The notes beneath the pieces were generated by a model. It ran no database searches and had not been told where the DNA came from. It saw only the letters and a program-made list of their open reading frames with translations. Shown here piece after piece: positions 33,897 to 43,961 of a stretch of DNA of 64,000 bases. The stretch comes from Halobaculum sp. MBLA0147 (lineage in GTDB: Archaea > Halobacteriota > Halobacteria > Halobacteriales > Haloferacaceae): the NCBI RefSeq assembly GCF_041361345.1, contig NZ_JBGKAD010000003.1, forward strand, positions 62,001 through 126,000, read 5' to 3'. A program made the translations under genes and the position numbers. The stretch's first letter is position 1, and every line of letters starts with the position of its first letter.

Positions 33897-35519
33897 TCAG
33901 CCGCCGATCGCCCCGCTCGTCTCGTTCCCGCCGCCTCCGGCGGTGGCGTTACCCTGCTGGATCTCCACCGTCTCGTTGCCGTAGACGAACAGCCGTTCGA
34001 CGACCTCGCCGCGGTCGTTGCGCTTGACGATCACCAGCGTCGGCTCGCGGCCGTCGTCGTCCGCCCCGTCACCGGCTCTGTCGGGCGCCGCCGCGGTGGT
34101 GTTCCCGCGGAGGAACGCCCGGATCGCACCGGTCGTCTCCGCTTCGGTCACGTCCGAGGACTGCGCGTTCACGAACGCGACGTAGCTGATCCCGGAGGCG
34201 TCCGTCGGGACGATCCGCAACTCCCAGTACAGCGTCCCGTTCACGACCGCCGGAATCGGCTCACTCGGGGTGAACCGGTTCCAGTCGGTCGTCCGTGCGG
34301 CCTGCCGCACGAAGTCCGGTGCCTTCCGCGGGCCGAGCAACGTATCGCCAGAGGCCGTCCGGAACGACTCGAACTCGCCGGATCTGGGGTCGATCACCCA
34401 CACCTCGCGGAGCCCCTGCGTCTCCCCGAACGGTTCCGCGGCGACGAAGTAGGTCAACCCCTCGTCCGTCCGCACGAGGAACGGCTGCTCGTTCCCCTCA
34501 CCCGGCAGCGGGGCGAGTTCGATCTCGTCCTCGTGGGCGCCGACGACGGGTAGCGTGTTCACGATCCCGTTGCGGTACCGCGTCGCCGCCACCCGCTGGC
34601 GCGCCAGTCCGAACGGGTAGAGTCGCTGGTCGGACAACACCTCGTTCTCCCGTGCGGCCTCCGGTGAGAGGTGCTGGATGTTCCCGTCGGAGTCGATCAG
34701 GGCGACGCCACCCCACGACGGCCGCGTGAACGGGATCGGGAACCGGAACTCGAACACGGGCTCAGTGTACGGGACGGCGATGTACTGGTCGCCCTCGTGG
34801 ACGACCATGAACGGGTCCTGGTACTCCACGAGGTACGGACCGGACTTGCGGAGTTGCCAGCCGTACGAGTCCGTGACGCCCATCCCGATCCCGGTGTCGA
34901 GTTCACCTTCGACGACGCGCACGTCCTTCCCCTTCGTCTCCATGTTGACGAGGACGGTGCCGTTCTGTCTCTCGAGGAAGGTGTTGCGCGTCCCGTCGGG
35001 TGCCAGCGCGTAACTCCAGTAGGTGGTGCCGTTCACCACGCTCACGTCGCCGCCGGTCGCCTTGAACCGCGAGGTCTGCAGCGAGTTGCTCGCGTAGCGG
35101 TTCGCGACCGCACGCGGGACGATCCGCGGGTGGTCGGCGTCGATCTCCGGCAGACTCGCGCGTCGTTCGGCGTCCGCCACCGTGTCGGCACCCAGCGCCG
35201 CGGCGCTGTAGTACCCGCCGAGTGTCAACGCCGCGAGCAACACCACGACGGCGACACCACCGGCGAACTGTACGCCCACCTCGCCGGACAACCGGCCGCG
35301 GAGGCGGTACAGCACGACGCCGCCCACCGCGACCGCGACGAGCAGTTCCGGCGTCGTGTACACCCCCATCACGATCCCGTGGAGCCACGGTCTGACGAAG
35401 TAGCCGACGCCGAGCAGTACGACCAGCAGCACCGCCGGGCCGACGAGTCCACGCGCGCCACCGCCACTGGACCCCGACGGGTTCACGTCGACATCGAAGT
35501 CGTCGCCGTCGTCACTCAT
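33897..35519 (-). CDS. Large membrane protein with extracellular domain, unknown
   Basis: A protein of 540 residues. The first 30 residues are acidic and Gly/Ser-rich. Three hydrophobic helices follow (about 28-47, 55-75, 85-108), then a long beta-rich part of about 400 residues that should face the outside (TTYWSYALAPDGTRNTFLER, GPYLVEYQDPFMVVHEGDQY, REVWVIDPRSGEFESFRTAS). The tail is Gly/Asn/Thr-rich. I do not recognise the family, although the style is that of a conserved haloarchaeal protein. The start ATG 35519 is clear. It may read or bind an external ligand; this is a guess. Confidence 0.75.
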   Translation of the reverse strand: MSDDGDDFDVDVNPSGSSGGGARGLVGPAVLLVVLLGVGYFVRPWLHGIVMGVYTTPELLVAVAVGGVVLYRLRGRLSGEVGVQFAGGVAVVVLLAALTLGGYYSAAALGADTVADAERRASLPEIDADHPRIVPRAVANRYASNSLQTSRFKATGGDVSVVNGTTYWSYALAPDGTRNTFLERQNGTVLVNMETKGKDVRVVEGELDTGIGMGVTDSYGWQLRKSGPYLVEYQDPFMVVHEGDQYIAVPYTEPVFEFRFPIPFTRPSWGGVALIDSDGNIQHLSPEAARENEVLSDQRLYPFGLARQRVAATRYRNGIVNTLPVVGAHEDEIELAPLPGEGNEQPFLVRTDEGLTYFVAAEPFGETQGLREVWVIDPRSGEFESFRTASGDTLLGPRKAPDFVRQAARTTDWNRFTPSEPIPAVVNGTLYWELRIVPTDASGISYVAFVNAQSSDVTEAETTGAIRAFLRGNTTAAAPDRAGDGADDDGREPTLVIVKRNDRGEVVERLFVYGNETVEIQQGNATAGGGGNETSGAIGG

Positions 35520-35690
35520 CGTGATACCCGGAGTGTGGCGGCGGGCAAGTATGTTCGGGTCACGTCTCTGTCGGTGAAAGTCGGTTCTCCGGCGCGTTCA
35601 CGTCGGTCCAGTCTCGTCGTAGTCGGTGGCCCGCAGTCGGCGACTCGACCACGCCGCCAGGGCTATCCCCGCCGGGGACACAGTGACCAC

Positions 35691-36134
35691 GTGCCGAGTG
35701 TCAGCGACACCTACATCGAGAACAGAGAGCGCGTCCAGCCGGACGACGCGAACAACTACGGCTCCGCACACGGGGGCAACGTCGTCAAGTGGATGGACGA
35801 GGTGGGGGCGCTGTCGGCGATGCGACTCGCCGGCACGACCTGTGTCACGGCCCGGATCGACAGTCTGAGCTTCGAACGGCCGATCCCGCAGGGAGACACC
35901 TGTGTCGTCGAGTCGTACGCCTACGCCACCGGGCGGACGAGCGTCCGCGTCCGTCTCCGGGCGTTCCGCGAGTCGCCCCGTACCGGCGAGCGCGAACAGA
36001 CGACGGACTCGTACTTCGTCTTCGTCGCCGTCGACGACGAGATGCTCCCGACGGAGGTCCCCGAGTTGACCGTCGAGGGGGAACGCTGTCGTGCCCTCCG
36101 CGACGAGGCGCTCGCCGGCGAGGAGTCGAACTGA
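35691..36134 (+). CDS. Acyl-CoA thioesterase (hotdog fold)
   Basis: A protein of 147 residues. The pattern NNYGSAHGGNVVKWMDEVGA, with its Asn/Gly and Asp positions, matches the BFIT/BACH-type acyl-CoA hydrolases. RIDSLSFERPIPQGDTCVV and SYFVFVAVDDE are typical strands. It hydrolyses acyl-CoA to free acid and CoA; the chain length cannot be read. The start is GTG 35691; no clear ribosome site is seen, so it may be leaderless. Confidence 0.88.
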   Translation: MPSVSDTYIENRERVQPDDANNYGSAHGGNVVKWMDEVGALSAMRLAGTTCVTARIDSLSFERPIPQGDTCVVESYAYATGRTSVRVRLRAFRESPRTGEREQTTDSYFVFVAVDDEMLPTEVPELTVEGERCRALRDEALAGEESN

Positions 36135-36143
36135 AAGCGGCGA

Positions 36144-36203
36144 GATCGATCCGAGACAACCGAGACCGATCCGAGACGGATCAGACCGATCCGAGACGAC
36201 CGG
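36144..36203. repeat. 20-bp tandem repeat after the thioesterase gene
   Basis: Three imperfect 20-bp units (36144-36163, 36164-36183, 36184-36203) share gaccgatccgagac (gatcgatccgagac in the first), with a partial fourth copy. It starts nine bases after the stop codon of the thioesterase gene and ends near the convergent oxidoreductase gene. Confidence 0.8.
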
Positions 36204-36218
36204 GACCGACCTGTCCGC

Positions 36219-37262
36219 TCAGAGACGGTCCGCCAGCCGGTCTCCCGTCTCTAACCCATTGCGCAGCGCCGTGTGGAGTCGTGCCTCGCCGCCGACCCAG
36301 TCGCCCAGTACCCACAGCCCCTCCTCTTCGGCGGCCTCGCGGGCCGCAGTCGGGAGTTCGTCCTCCGGCAGCGCGTAGCGCCACCCTTGGTTGTCGGTCC
36401 AGTCGGGGTCTCGGAGTCGGTCGTCGCCGACGATGTCGGCGGCGTGATCCGCGAGCCGGTCGACGTTCTCGTCGGGGTCGTCGTCGTAGTGCTCGACAGA
36501 CCACTCGTGGTTCGCCTGGACGATCAACAGCGACTCGCCATCGGGGACGTGGCCCGCCTTACACTCCTCGCGGGAGATCCAGCCGACCGCGTGCTCTTTC
36601 GTCGTGTCGACGAGCCCGTAGTACGGCACGTCCAGTGGGAACTCGTAGTGGAGCACCGCGGTCCAGATCGTCCGGTAGGACACGTCGCTCGCGGCGTCGA
36701 CGAGTCGCTCGCGAGCCGGCGAGTCCCACTCGGCCGTCTCCAGCAGTTCGGCAGTCTGAGGTGCGGGCGGGTTCGCCAACAGCACGTCGAACGGGCCGTG
36801 TCGGTCTCCGTCGGTGTCGACCAGCGACCACGTCTCCGCCTCGGCGTCGTGTCCGATCGTCTCGACGCGCGTTCGCCGGTGGACCGTCGCGTCCGTCCGG
36901 CCGAACAGTCGCTTGGCGATCTGTGTGAGTCCGGCCTCGTAGGACCACTTGTGGTCGTCGGCGTCGCGCCCCGGCGAGACGTCGCCCTCGGCGTCGAATG
37001 TGTAGATTGGTTCGCTCGCGTCCACCAGCCCTTCGTCGTCGAGGCGCTCGGTCAACAGGTCGACGACGCGGTCGTCGGCGGACTTCACGTAGTTCGCGCC
37101 GTAGTCGTAGGTCAACGCCTCGTGCCGGCGCGTGGCCGCACGCCCACACAGGCCGCCAGACTTCTCCAACACCGTCACCTCGGCGTCGACACCCGACGTT
37201 GCGAGTTGGAACACTGCCGCCGCGGACGCCGCGCCGGCTCCGATGACTCCGATTCGTGTCAC
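36219..37262 (-). CDS. FAD-dependent amine oxidase-like oxidoreductase
   Basis: A protein of 347 residues. The N-terminal Rossmann motif GVIGAGAASAAAVFQL and the acidic residue ending strand 2 (VTVLEKSGGLCGRAATRR) bind FAD. YDYGANYVK, the PAPQTAELL region and the C-terminal LWVLGDWVGGEARLHTALRN resemble renalase-like flavoproteins. It probably oxidises NAD(P)H-type or amine substrates; the specificity is not visible. The start is GTG 37262; the open frame further upstream lacks coding style. Confidence 0.85.
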   Translation of the reverse strand: MTRIGVIGAGAASAAAVFQLATSGVDAEVTVLEKSGGLCGRAATRRHEALTYDYGANYVKSADDRVVDLLTERLDDEGLVDASEPIYTFDAEGDVSPGRDADDHKWSYEAGLTQIAKRLFGRTDATVHRRTRVETIGHDAEAETWSLVDTDGDRHGPFDVLLANPPAPQTAELLETAEWDSPARERLVDAASDVSYRTIWTAVLHYEFPLDVPYYGLVDTTKEHAVGWISREECKAGHVPDGESLLIVQANHEWSVEHYDDDPDENVDRLADHAADIVGDDRLRDPDWTDNQGWRYALPEDELPTAAREAAEEEGLWVLGDWVGGEARLHTALRNGLETGDRLADRL

Positions 37263-37371
37263 GGAACGACTTACGACTTGGACCGACAAAACCCCACGCT
37301 CTTCGGCGACGTGTCGCCTCGGCGGAGTCGCGCCGGAACCGACGGCCGAAGTTGAAAAAGCGCCCGCGTCC

Positions 37372-38721
37372 TCAGTCGTCTGCGGGTGCCGTCTGCAGGT
37401 CCTGTTCGCCGGCGCGGTCGTGGAGGAGACACGCCGACTTGTGGTCGTCGCCGTGATCGGTGTACTCGGGGTTCGTCTCCTCACACGGCGTCGAGAACTG
37501 CATCATCGTCTCCGCGGCCCCGGGCTGGTCGTCCGCGAGCAACTGCTCGAACGTCTCGTCGAGTGCCTCGGCGACCGTCGGGTCGTCGGCGCTCGTCGGG
37601 AGCTCGAACTCCTCGCGGATCTCCGTCTCGACGGCCTCGTCGGACACCGCCTCGGCGCTCTCGCTCTCCGCGGCCAGCCCCGCACGGGTGCTCTCGACGT
37701 CGATCTCGCCCGTTCGGACCTTGTCGCGGAACGTCAACAGCGCCCGCCAGTCCTCCTGGTCCAAATCGTACTCGTCGGGCATGATGACGCGGTGACACCG
37801 GGTGTGGAACCGACAGCCGTCCGGCGGCGCCGTCGGACTCGGGACCGTCCCGTTCAACTCGATGTTCTCGCGACCGGCACGCGGATCGGGCTGGGGAATC
37901 GCCGACAGCAGCGCCTCCGTGTACGGGTGCTGTGGGTCCGCGAACACCTGGTCGGTCGGCCCCAACTCGACGATCTCGCCGAGGTACATCACCGCGACCC
38001 TGTCACACACCTCGCGGATGACCGACATGTCGTGGCTGATGAACAGCATCGACAGCCCGAACTCCTCTTGAATCTCGTTGATGAGAGAAAGGATCTCCGC
38101 GCGGATCGACACGTCCAGCGCGGACACGGGCTCGTCCGCCACGATGAAGTCCGGGTTCAACACGAGTGCCCGAGCCAGCGCGATACGCTGTTTCTGCCCG
38201 CCGGAGAACTCGTGAGGGTACCGGTCGTAGTCGCTCGCCATCAGTCCGACCCGCTCCAGCAGGTCCTCGACGATGGCTCGGCGACGGTGTCTGTCGGTCA
38301 TCCCGTGGACCTCCAGCAGCTCCGCCACCGACTTCCCGACCTTCATCCGTGGGTCGAAACTCGACGACGGGTCCTGGAAGATCATCTGTGCGTCCCGACG
38401 GAACCGCTTCAGTTCCTGGTCGTCGAACTCCGTGATGTCGTTCGGGTGCGTGCCGTCGGCGTTGCGACTCTTGCCGCCGCGACCGCCGCCGTTGAAGATC
38501 ACTTCCCCGTCGGTCGGGTCCTCCAGGCGGATGATCGAGGAGGCCGCCGTCGACTTCCCACACCCGGACTCGCCGACGAGCCCGAGCGTCTCGCCCGGCT
38601 GGATGTCGAAGGAGATTCCGTCGACCGCCTTCGCCGCGCCGACCTGCCGGTTGAGGATCCCCTTCTTGATCGGGTAGTGCTTCTTCAGGTTCCGCACGGA
38701 GACGATCGGTTCCTCAGTCAT
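37372..38721 (-). CDS. dppF: Peptide ABC transporter ATPase DppF-type
   Basis: A protein of 449 residues. Walker A GESGCGKST, signature FSGGQKQRI, Walker B FIVADEPVSALD and switch His in LFISHDMSVI mark the ATPase. The oligopeptide-binding C-terminal domain has Cys in GCRFHTRC and in later positions, which suggests a Fe-S or zinc site as in other Dpp/Opp ATPases. An acidic extension of about 100 residues follows. GGAGGTG eight bases before ATG 38721 fixes the start, which overlaps the dppD end by eight bases. It is the last gene of the five-gene operon dppABCDF. Confidence 0.93.
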   Translation of the reverse strand: MTEEPIVSVRNLKKHYPIKKGILNRQVGAAKAVDGISFDIQPGETLGLVGESGCGKSTAASSIIRLEDPTDGEVIFNGGGRGGKSRNADGTHPNDITEFDDQELKRFRRDAQMIFQDPSSSFDPRMKVGKSVAELLEVHGMTDRHRRRAIVEDLLERVGLMASDYDRYPHEFSGGQKQRIALARALVLNPDFIVADEPVSALDVSIRAEILSLINEIQEEFGLSMLFISHDMSVIREVCDRVAVMYLGEIVELGPTDQVFADPQHPYTEALLSAIPQPDPRAGRENIELNGTVPSPTAPPDGCRFHTRCHRVIMPDEYDLDQEDWRALLTFRDKVRTGEIDVESTRAGLAAESESAEAVSDEAVETEIREEFELPTSADDPTVAEALDETFEQLLADDQPGAAETMMQFSTPCEETNPEYTDHGDDHKSACLLHDRAGEQDLQTAPADD

Positions 38722-39751
38722 CCGCGACACCTCCGCTGCGAGCCGCACCACTGTCGTCGCCGGTGATCACGGACTCGTCGTACCCCGGCCCGTAGTAGAT
38801 GCAGGAGGCACTGTGGTCGTCCGCGACCTCGTGCTCCGGCGGGTGCTCGCCCGTGTGACAGGCGTCGACTGCGTAGTCACACCTGGGGGCGAACCGACAG
38901 CCGTCCGGCACGTTCACCGGACTCGGGAGCGACCCGCCGATCCCCTCGACCGCCTTGCTCCTGCCGGGGAGACACTCCATCAGCGCCTTCGTGTACGGGT
39001 GCGAGGGGTTCTCGAACACCTCGAACACGTCGCCACGTTCCATCACCTTCCCGGCGTACATCACGACCACGTGGTCGGCGATCTCCGCGACCACACCGAG
39101 GTCGTGCGTGACGAAGAGCACACCCATCCCGTAGTCGTCTTGCAGCCGGTCGAGCAGGTCGAGGATCTCCGCCTGGACGGTCACGTCCAGTGCCGTCGTC
39201 GGCTCGTCGGCGATCAACAGGTCCGGGTTCGTCACCAGCGCCATCGCGATCATCACGCGCTGTTTCTGGCCACCGGAGAACTCGTGCGGGTAGTCGTCGA
39301 ACCGCGCGGCGGCGTTGGCGATCCCACACTCCGAGAGGAGTTCGATCCCACGCTCGCGCGCCGCCTCGCGGGACACGTCCTCGTGCATCTGGACCGCCTC
39401 GACGATCTGCCACCCGACGGTGTAACAGTGGTTCAGGGCGTCTTGCGGGTTCTGGAAGATGTGTGCGATCTTTCCGCCACGGAGGTCCTGGAGCGACTCG
39501 TCGTCCATCTCCGTGACCTCCTCGCCACGGAACCGGATCGAGCCCTCGATGTGGCCCGGCGGGCTCTTGACGATTCGCGAGACGGACTCCGTCGCGACCG
39601 TCTTCCCGGAGCCGGACTCGCCGACGATACACACCGTCTCCTCCTCCGCGACGGTGAAGTCGACGCCGTCGACTGCCGTCACTGTGCCACCGTCCGTGTC
39701 GAACGTCGTCGTGAGGTCTTCGACCTCGAGTAGTGGGGGTGTCCCGCTCAT
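38714..39751 (-). CDS. dppD: Peptide ABC transporter ATPase DppD-type
   Basis: A protein of 345 residues. Walker [10 protein letters not shown], signature FSGGQKQRV, Walker [13 protein letters not shown] and His in LFVTHDLG. The C-terminal oligopeptide domain includes [15 protein letters not shown] and a later Cys. It forms the second ATPase with DppF. The ATG overlaps the dppC stop by four bases, so translation is coupled. No anomalies were seen. Confidence 0.93.
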   Translation of the reverse strand: MSGTPPLLEVEDLTTTFDTDGGTVTAVDGVDFTVAEEETVCIVGESGSGKTVATESVSRIVKSPPGHIEGSIRFRGEEVTEMDDESLQDLRGGKIAHIFQNPQDALNHCYTVGWQIVEAVQMHEDVSREAARERGIELLSECGIANAAARFDDYPHEFSGGQKQRVMIAMALVTNPDLLIADEPTTALDVTVQAEILDLLDRLQDDYGMGVLFVTHDLGVVAEIADHVVVMYAGKVMERGDVFEVFENPSHPYTKALMECLPGRSKAVEGIGGSLPSPVNVPDGCRFAPRCDYAVDACHTGEHPPEHEVADDHSASCIYYGPGYDESVITGDDSGAARSGGVADD

Positions 39752-40938
39752 GATTCGTTCTCCGCGCTCGCTTCGGGGTTCAGTGCGTCGAGCAGTGCGT
39801 CACCGAGGAAGTTGAACGCCAGGATCGTGAGGAACAGGAAGATCCCCGGAGCCAGCGTGATCCACGGGGCGAACCCGAGGTCGTCGCGGCCCGTCGAGAT
39901 CAACTGTCCCCACGAGGGCACCGTGGAGTCACCCAGGCCGAGGAACGCGAGTTGTGCCTCGGCCAGGATGAACCCCGGCACCAACAGCGTCACGTCGGTG
40001 ATGATACTGCTCGCGGTGTTCGGGACGATGTGTCGCCGAACGATCCGGTACGTGCTCGCCCCACTCAGTTTCACCGCCTTGATGTACTCCTCTTCCACCT
40101 TCGAGAGGGCGTTACTCCTGACGTACCGAGAGGTACCCTCCCAGGAGAACAGCCCGAACAAGACGATGAACAGGAACAGGCCCCCGCCCCAGATGTAGAG
40201 GATCAGCAGGTAGAGGATGAACGTAGGGAACGACTGCTGGATGTCGACCCACCGCATCAGGATCTCGTCGACCAGCCCACCGGCGTACGCGGCGGTGGTC
40301 CCGACGGCGGTCCCGATGGTGATCACGATCAGCGTCGCGATGAAGCCGATCTTCATGCTGATCTGCATCCCGTAGATGATGATCTTGAAGATGTCACGCC
40401 CCTGCTGGGTCGTCCCGAGCGGGTGTGCCAACGTCCCCTGGCAGGCACCGCCCGCGACGGTACCCACACAGTTGATCACGAAGTTCGTGTTCACCTCCAT
40501 GAACATCGGCGGCTGGTACTTCCTGAACAGCGCCACTTCGGGCGCCGAGAGGAAGACGGGACCGACGATCCCAGCCAGGAAGATGAACAGGAGCCACCCG
40601 AGACTGACGAGTGCCGGGCGGTTCTTCTTGAACTGTCGCCAGTAGTACTTCGTCATCCGTGGGTTCTGGTACAACGGGAGGACCCCGTAGAACCCGAAGA
40701 CGACGAGAGAGAGGCTGAACAGGTAGTCGAGTTGCGACACGTCGTAGCCCCAGCCGACGAACTCGAAGGTCGGGGTGTACTGTCCGAGTGCGACGAAGTC
40801 GTAGGCGAGCAGCGCCAGAATCGCCAGCGTCGTGACGACGGTCCCGAGGAAGTTCACCGAGAACCCTCTGCCACTCGACTGGCTGACCTCCTCCCAGTCG
40901 ACCTCGTCGAATCGTTGGTTGGAATCTTGAGTTGCCAT
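39748..40938 (-). CDS. dppC: Peptide ABC transporter permease DppC-type
   Basis: A protein of 396 residues, longer than the usual 300 because of an N-terminal extension with two extra helices (about 27-50 and 68-85). The core has the permease loop EYIKAVKLSGASTYRIVRRH that contacts the ATPases. FVINCVGTVAGGACQGTLAH is an exterior loop. It starts at ATG 40938, six bases after dppB ends. Confidence 0.92.
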   Translation of the reverse strand: MATQDSNQRFDEVDWEEVSQSSGRGFSVNFLGTVVTTLAILALLAYDFVALGQYTPTFEFVGWGYDVSQLDYLFSLSLVVFGFYGVLPLYQNPRMTKYYWRQFKKNRPALVSLGWLLFIFLAGIVGPVFLSAPEVALFRKYQPPMFMEVNTNFVINCVGTVAGGACQGTLAHPLGTTQQGRDIFKIIIYGMQISMKIGFIATLIVITIGTAVGTTAAYAGGLVDEILMRWVDIQQSFPTFILYLLILYIWGGGLFLFIVLFGLFSWEGTSRYVRSNALSKVEEEYIKAVKLSGASTYRIVRRHIVPNTASSIITDVTLLVPGFILAEAQLAFLGLGDSTVPSWGQLISTGRDDLGFAPWITLAPGIFLFLTILAFNFLGDALLDALNPEASAENES

Positions 40939-40944
40939 GCTTGT

Positions 40945-41919
40945 CTATCTGTCAGAGAAGTCGATGCGCGGATCCAGGACCGTGTACACGAGGTCCTGTA
41001 GCAGGTTCCCCACGGTCGCGACGAACGTGAAGAACAGTGTCGATCCGAGCACGACGTTGGTGTCTTGAGCGATGAGCGCGCTGAACAGGAGCCTCCCGAG
41101 CCCGGGAATCCCGAACACGACCTCGACCAACAGCGACGCTCCGGTGAACAAGTACAACAGGTACCCGACCAGCGTGGTCGAGACGGGTACCAGCGTCGGC
41201 CGGAGGACGTGCCGGAAGTAGATCCGGTAGATCGAGACCCCCTTCGCACGCGCCGTCTTCACGAAGTCCGCGTTGACGTACTCGGCGGCTTCGTTGCGCG
41301 ACACGCGCATGAGTCCACCGATGGACCCCGTGACGAGCACGAACACGGGGACCACCAACTGGACGAAGTTGTCCCAACTGAACACGGCTACGTCGGTGTC
41401 GTAGATGATCGGGATCCACTCCAACTCGACCCCGAACACCAACAGCAGTATGATCCCGAAGAAGAAGTTCGGGATGGCGTACCCGAAGAACGCGAAGCCG
41501 GTGGCTAAGTGGTCACGCCAGCTGTACTGGTTCGCGGCCGAGTACAGCCCGACGACGGGACCGATCAGGATAGTGAGCAGCGTCCACGGTATGGAGTACT
41601 GCGCAGTGTAGAACAGGGCGTTCAGGATCGCCTCTGTCACCGGTTGACTCCGTGTGTCGGACCACCCCCACTGGAGGGTGTAGATACTCGACACGTAGTC
41701 GACGTACCGCACCCACGGCGGTCGGTCGAGCCCGAGTCGTTGCCTCGCGTCTTCGCGCGCCTCGTTCGGGTTACCGCCCTCGAGTGCCGCCTGTGTCGAC
41801 GCTGCTCGAACCTCCGGGTTCGGCGCAGCAGCCAACAGGCCCCACGTGATCGAGACGATGATGAACGTCACGAAGAACGCCCATGCGACACGTCTAGTTA
41901 CGTACCATCCCATTCCCAT
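40945..41919 (-). CDS. dppB: Peptide ABC transporter permease DppB-type
   Basis: A protein of 324 residues with six helices. The coupling loop is DFVKTARAKGVSIYRIYFRH. The start MGMGWYVTRRVAWAFF, with ATG 41919, is preceded by GGAG about 10 bases upstream. A run of T (cgtttttcaacg on the minus strand) in the 71-base gap after dppA may reduce read-through or mark an RNA processing point, which would give more of the binding protein than of the membrane parts. Confidence 0.92.
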   Translation of the reverse strand: MGMGWYVTRRVAWAFFVTFIIVSITWGLLAAAPNPEVRAASTQAALEGGNPNEAREDARQRLGLDRPPWVRYVDYVSSIYTLQWGWSDTRSQPVTEAILNALFYTAQYSIPWTLLTILIGPVVGLYSAANQYSWRDHLATGFAFFGYAIPNFFFGIILLLVFGVELEWIPIIYDTDVAVFSWDNFVQLVVPVFVLVTGSIGGLMRVSRNEAAEYVNADFVKTARAKGVSIYRIYFRHVLRPTLVPVSTTLVGYLLYLFTGASLLVEVVFGIPGLGRLLFSALIAQDTNVVLGSTLFFTFVATVGNLLQDLVYTVLDPRIDFSDR

Positions 41920-41990
41920 GTGTGTAATCTCCTGTCAAACAGTGGTTCTCGACGGTCGTTGAAAAACGATACGGACGGGGGCGAGAGGCG

Positions 41991-43895
41991 TTACTCCTCT
42001 CGGTACCAGGCGTCGCCGTTCCAGCCGTTGAAGAAGTTCTCGGCGGGACCGACGATGTCGCTGGAGTACCCGGACTGATCCGGAGTGAACGCCAGCATCC
42101 CCATCGGCTGATCCTCGGCGATCTTCGTGAAGATCTCTGCCAACGTCGACTTCAGCTCCTCCTCACTGGACGCCGTGGACGCCTGGTTGAACAGCTCCTT
42201 GGCGTTCCAGGACGGGTAGTACCCGTACGGGTTGTAGAAGGAGTCCTTGATGAAGAACACGGACCCGGTGGTCGGGTTCAGCGGGTAGGTGTTCAGCCCG
42301 TAGACCAGCGACATGTCCCAGCCGTTCTGGCTCGTCGCCTTCGTCCGCGGCCCGGCGTTGTAGTTCCCGTTACTCCACTCGAGGGAGTCGGCGTTGTCCG
42401 GAATCTCCTGCTGCCAGTACTTGTTCGCGAACTGAGCGCCCTGAATGGCCTCGACGCGAACGTCGATACCGGCGTTCTTCGAGAACTCCTGTGCGACGAA
42501 CTCAGCCGTCGCCTTCTCCGTGTTCTGTCCGGCGCTGTGGAAGAGGTTGAGCGACACCTGATCGCCCTCGGGGTTGACCAGCGTGTCTCCCTGGTAGGCG
42601 TAGTCCGTGTCGGCGATGGCCTCCTTGATCCGGCTCTGGGTCGCCTCCTTGCCGTAGAGGTCGCCGTCCGGGTTCCCGAACTCCGCGACCGGCTCTTCGG
42701 GGTACCACTTCGACCAGCGGGGCTGCCAGGTGTACTCCGGCTCCGCGAGCCCACGGTAGACACCCTTCACGAGCCGCTTCTTGTCGACGGCACACCCCAG
42801 TGCACGGCGGAACTTCCGCTTCCGGAACAGGTTGCCCGGACCGGTGTTCCACCCGTTGGCCCGCATGTTGTAGACGAGCGGGACGTTGTACGGCTGGGGG
42901 ATGATCTCGACGTTGACGCTGTCGAGGTCACGGAACTTCGACACGCGGTTCGGCGGGATGGCGGCGTAGTCGGTGTCGCCCGTCTCCAGCGCACCGAGTC
43001 GCGACGACTGCTCTTCAACGACGCGGAGTCGGTACGTGTCGAAGTACGGAGCCTTCTCGAACAGCTCGAACTCGTCGGTCGCCTCCCGCATGAAGAACTC
43101 GTCGTTGCGGGTGAACCGGAGTTCGTTACCACGGTTCCACTCTTCGAGCTTGTACGGCCCGAGGTTCCCCGTGAACGACAGGTTGTTGAGCTCCTCGTCC
43201 TGCTTGAGCCCCTCGGCGTCCTCCTCGTTGACGTACGGCTCCAGCAGTCCCTTCGGGACCGGGTAGAGGATCGGGTCGTACGTCTCGGGGTACAGCAGGT
43301 TCGCCTCCGGCAGTTCGATCTGGATCTCGTACTCGCCGGTCTGCTGGATCGACTCGACCGTGTCGCTCCCCCAGGAGTCGCTGTCCGAGGTCGCGGTCCA
43401 CTCCGCCTGCTGGAGTTCTTGGACCTGGTAGACGAAGTCCTCGGCGGTGACTTCGCCGTACGGGTCACTGAACTTCATGTTGTCGCGCACCGACGCGACC
43501 CAGACCTTCCCACCGTCGTCGGTCTCGAGCGACTCCCAGGCCTGTCCGAGGTACCGAGTCCCCGGTTTGAAGCCGTACGTCGTGAGCAGCGTCTGGGCGA
43601 TGGCACCGGCTGCCGTGTTCTCCGTGTTGTAGATCCCGTTCAGGGTCTCGATCGGGCTCGAGATAACCGAAGTGTACGTCCCACCGACTTCCGGAAGGTC
43701 ACTTCGTGGGGTCGGCGTGTCCGTCTCCGTCCCGAGGGCATCGCCATCGGTCTCGGTTGCCGTACCGGTCTCGGTCGCCTCGCTGCCACCACCGGAACAG
43801 CCGGCGAGTGCGGCTGCTCCGCCGATTCCCATGGCGCCGAGCCACTTCCGGCGATTGATACTTCTGTCGTCACCACGTCTGTGTGGGAGTGTCAT
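41991..43895 (-). CDS. dppA: Peptide-binding lipoprotein DppA-type (SBP family 5)
   Basis: A protein of 634 residues. The Tat signal NRRKWLGAMGIGGAAALAGC includes the lipobox Cys, and a Thr/Glu linker follows. The mature part is a family 5 solute-binding protein (YTSVISSPIETLNGIYNTEN, GEVTAEDFVYQVQEL, FRRALGCAVDKKRLVKGVYR). It binds peptides or similar solutes outside the membrane for DppBCDF. The start ATG 43895 lies 28 bases from the centre of a TATA box, so the transcript is leaderless; the 15 codons before it in frame contain that promoter and are not coding. Confidence 0.93.
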   Translation of the reverse strand: MTLPHRRGDDRSINRRKWLGAMGIGGAAALAGCSGGGSEATETGTATETDGDALGTETDTPTPRSDLPEVGGTYTSVISSPIETLNGIYNTENTAAGAIAQTLLTTYGFKPGTRYLGQAWESLETDDGGKVWVASVRDNMKFSDPYGEVTAEDFVYQVQELQQAEWTATSDSDSWGSDTVESIQQTGEYEIQIELPEANLLYPETYDPILYPVPKGLLEPYVNEEDAEGLKQDEELNNLSFTGNLGPYKLEEWNRGNELRFTRNDEFFMREATDEFELFEKAPYFDTYRLRVVEEQSSRLGALETGDTDYAAIPPNRVSKFRDLDSVNVEIIPQPYNVPLVYNMRANGWNTGPGNLFRKRKFRRALGCAVDKKRLVKGVYRGLAEPEYTWQPRWSKWYPEEPVAEFGNPDGDLYGKEATQSRIKEAIADTDYAYQGDTLVNPEGDQVSLNLFHSAGQNTEKATAEFVAQEFSKNAGIDVRVEAIQGAQFANKYWQQEIPDNADSLEWSNGNYNAGPRTKATSQNGWDMSLVYGLNTYPLNPTTGSVFFIKDSFYNPYGYYPSWNAKELFNQASTASSEEELKSTLAEIFTKIAEDQPMGMLAFTPDQSGYSSDIVGPAENFFNGWNGDAWYREE

Positions 43896-43919
43896 CCACT
43901 CGTATGCTCCACCTTGCCG

Positions 43920-43927
43920 TATATAAT
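43920..43927 (-). promoter_or_regulatory. TATA box of the dpp operon
   Basis: ATTATATA on the minus strand, centred 28 bases before ATG 43895 of dppA. The spacing fits a leaderless transcript. Confidence 0.75.
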
Positions 43928-43961
43928 CTCTTTGATCCACTCCGCCAGTGAGCGGTTGTAA

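Noticed and set aside
34671-35690. The long in-frame extension upstream of the thioesterase gene
   Set aside because: It is antisense to the large membrane protein gene and lacks coding character; the conserved domain starts after GTG 35691.
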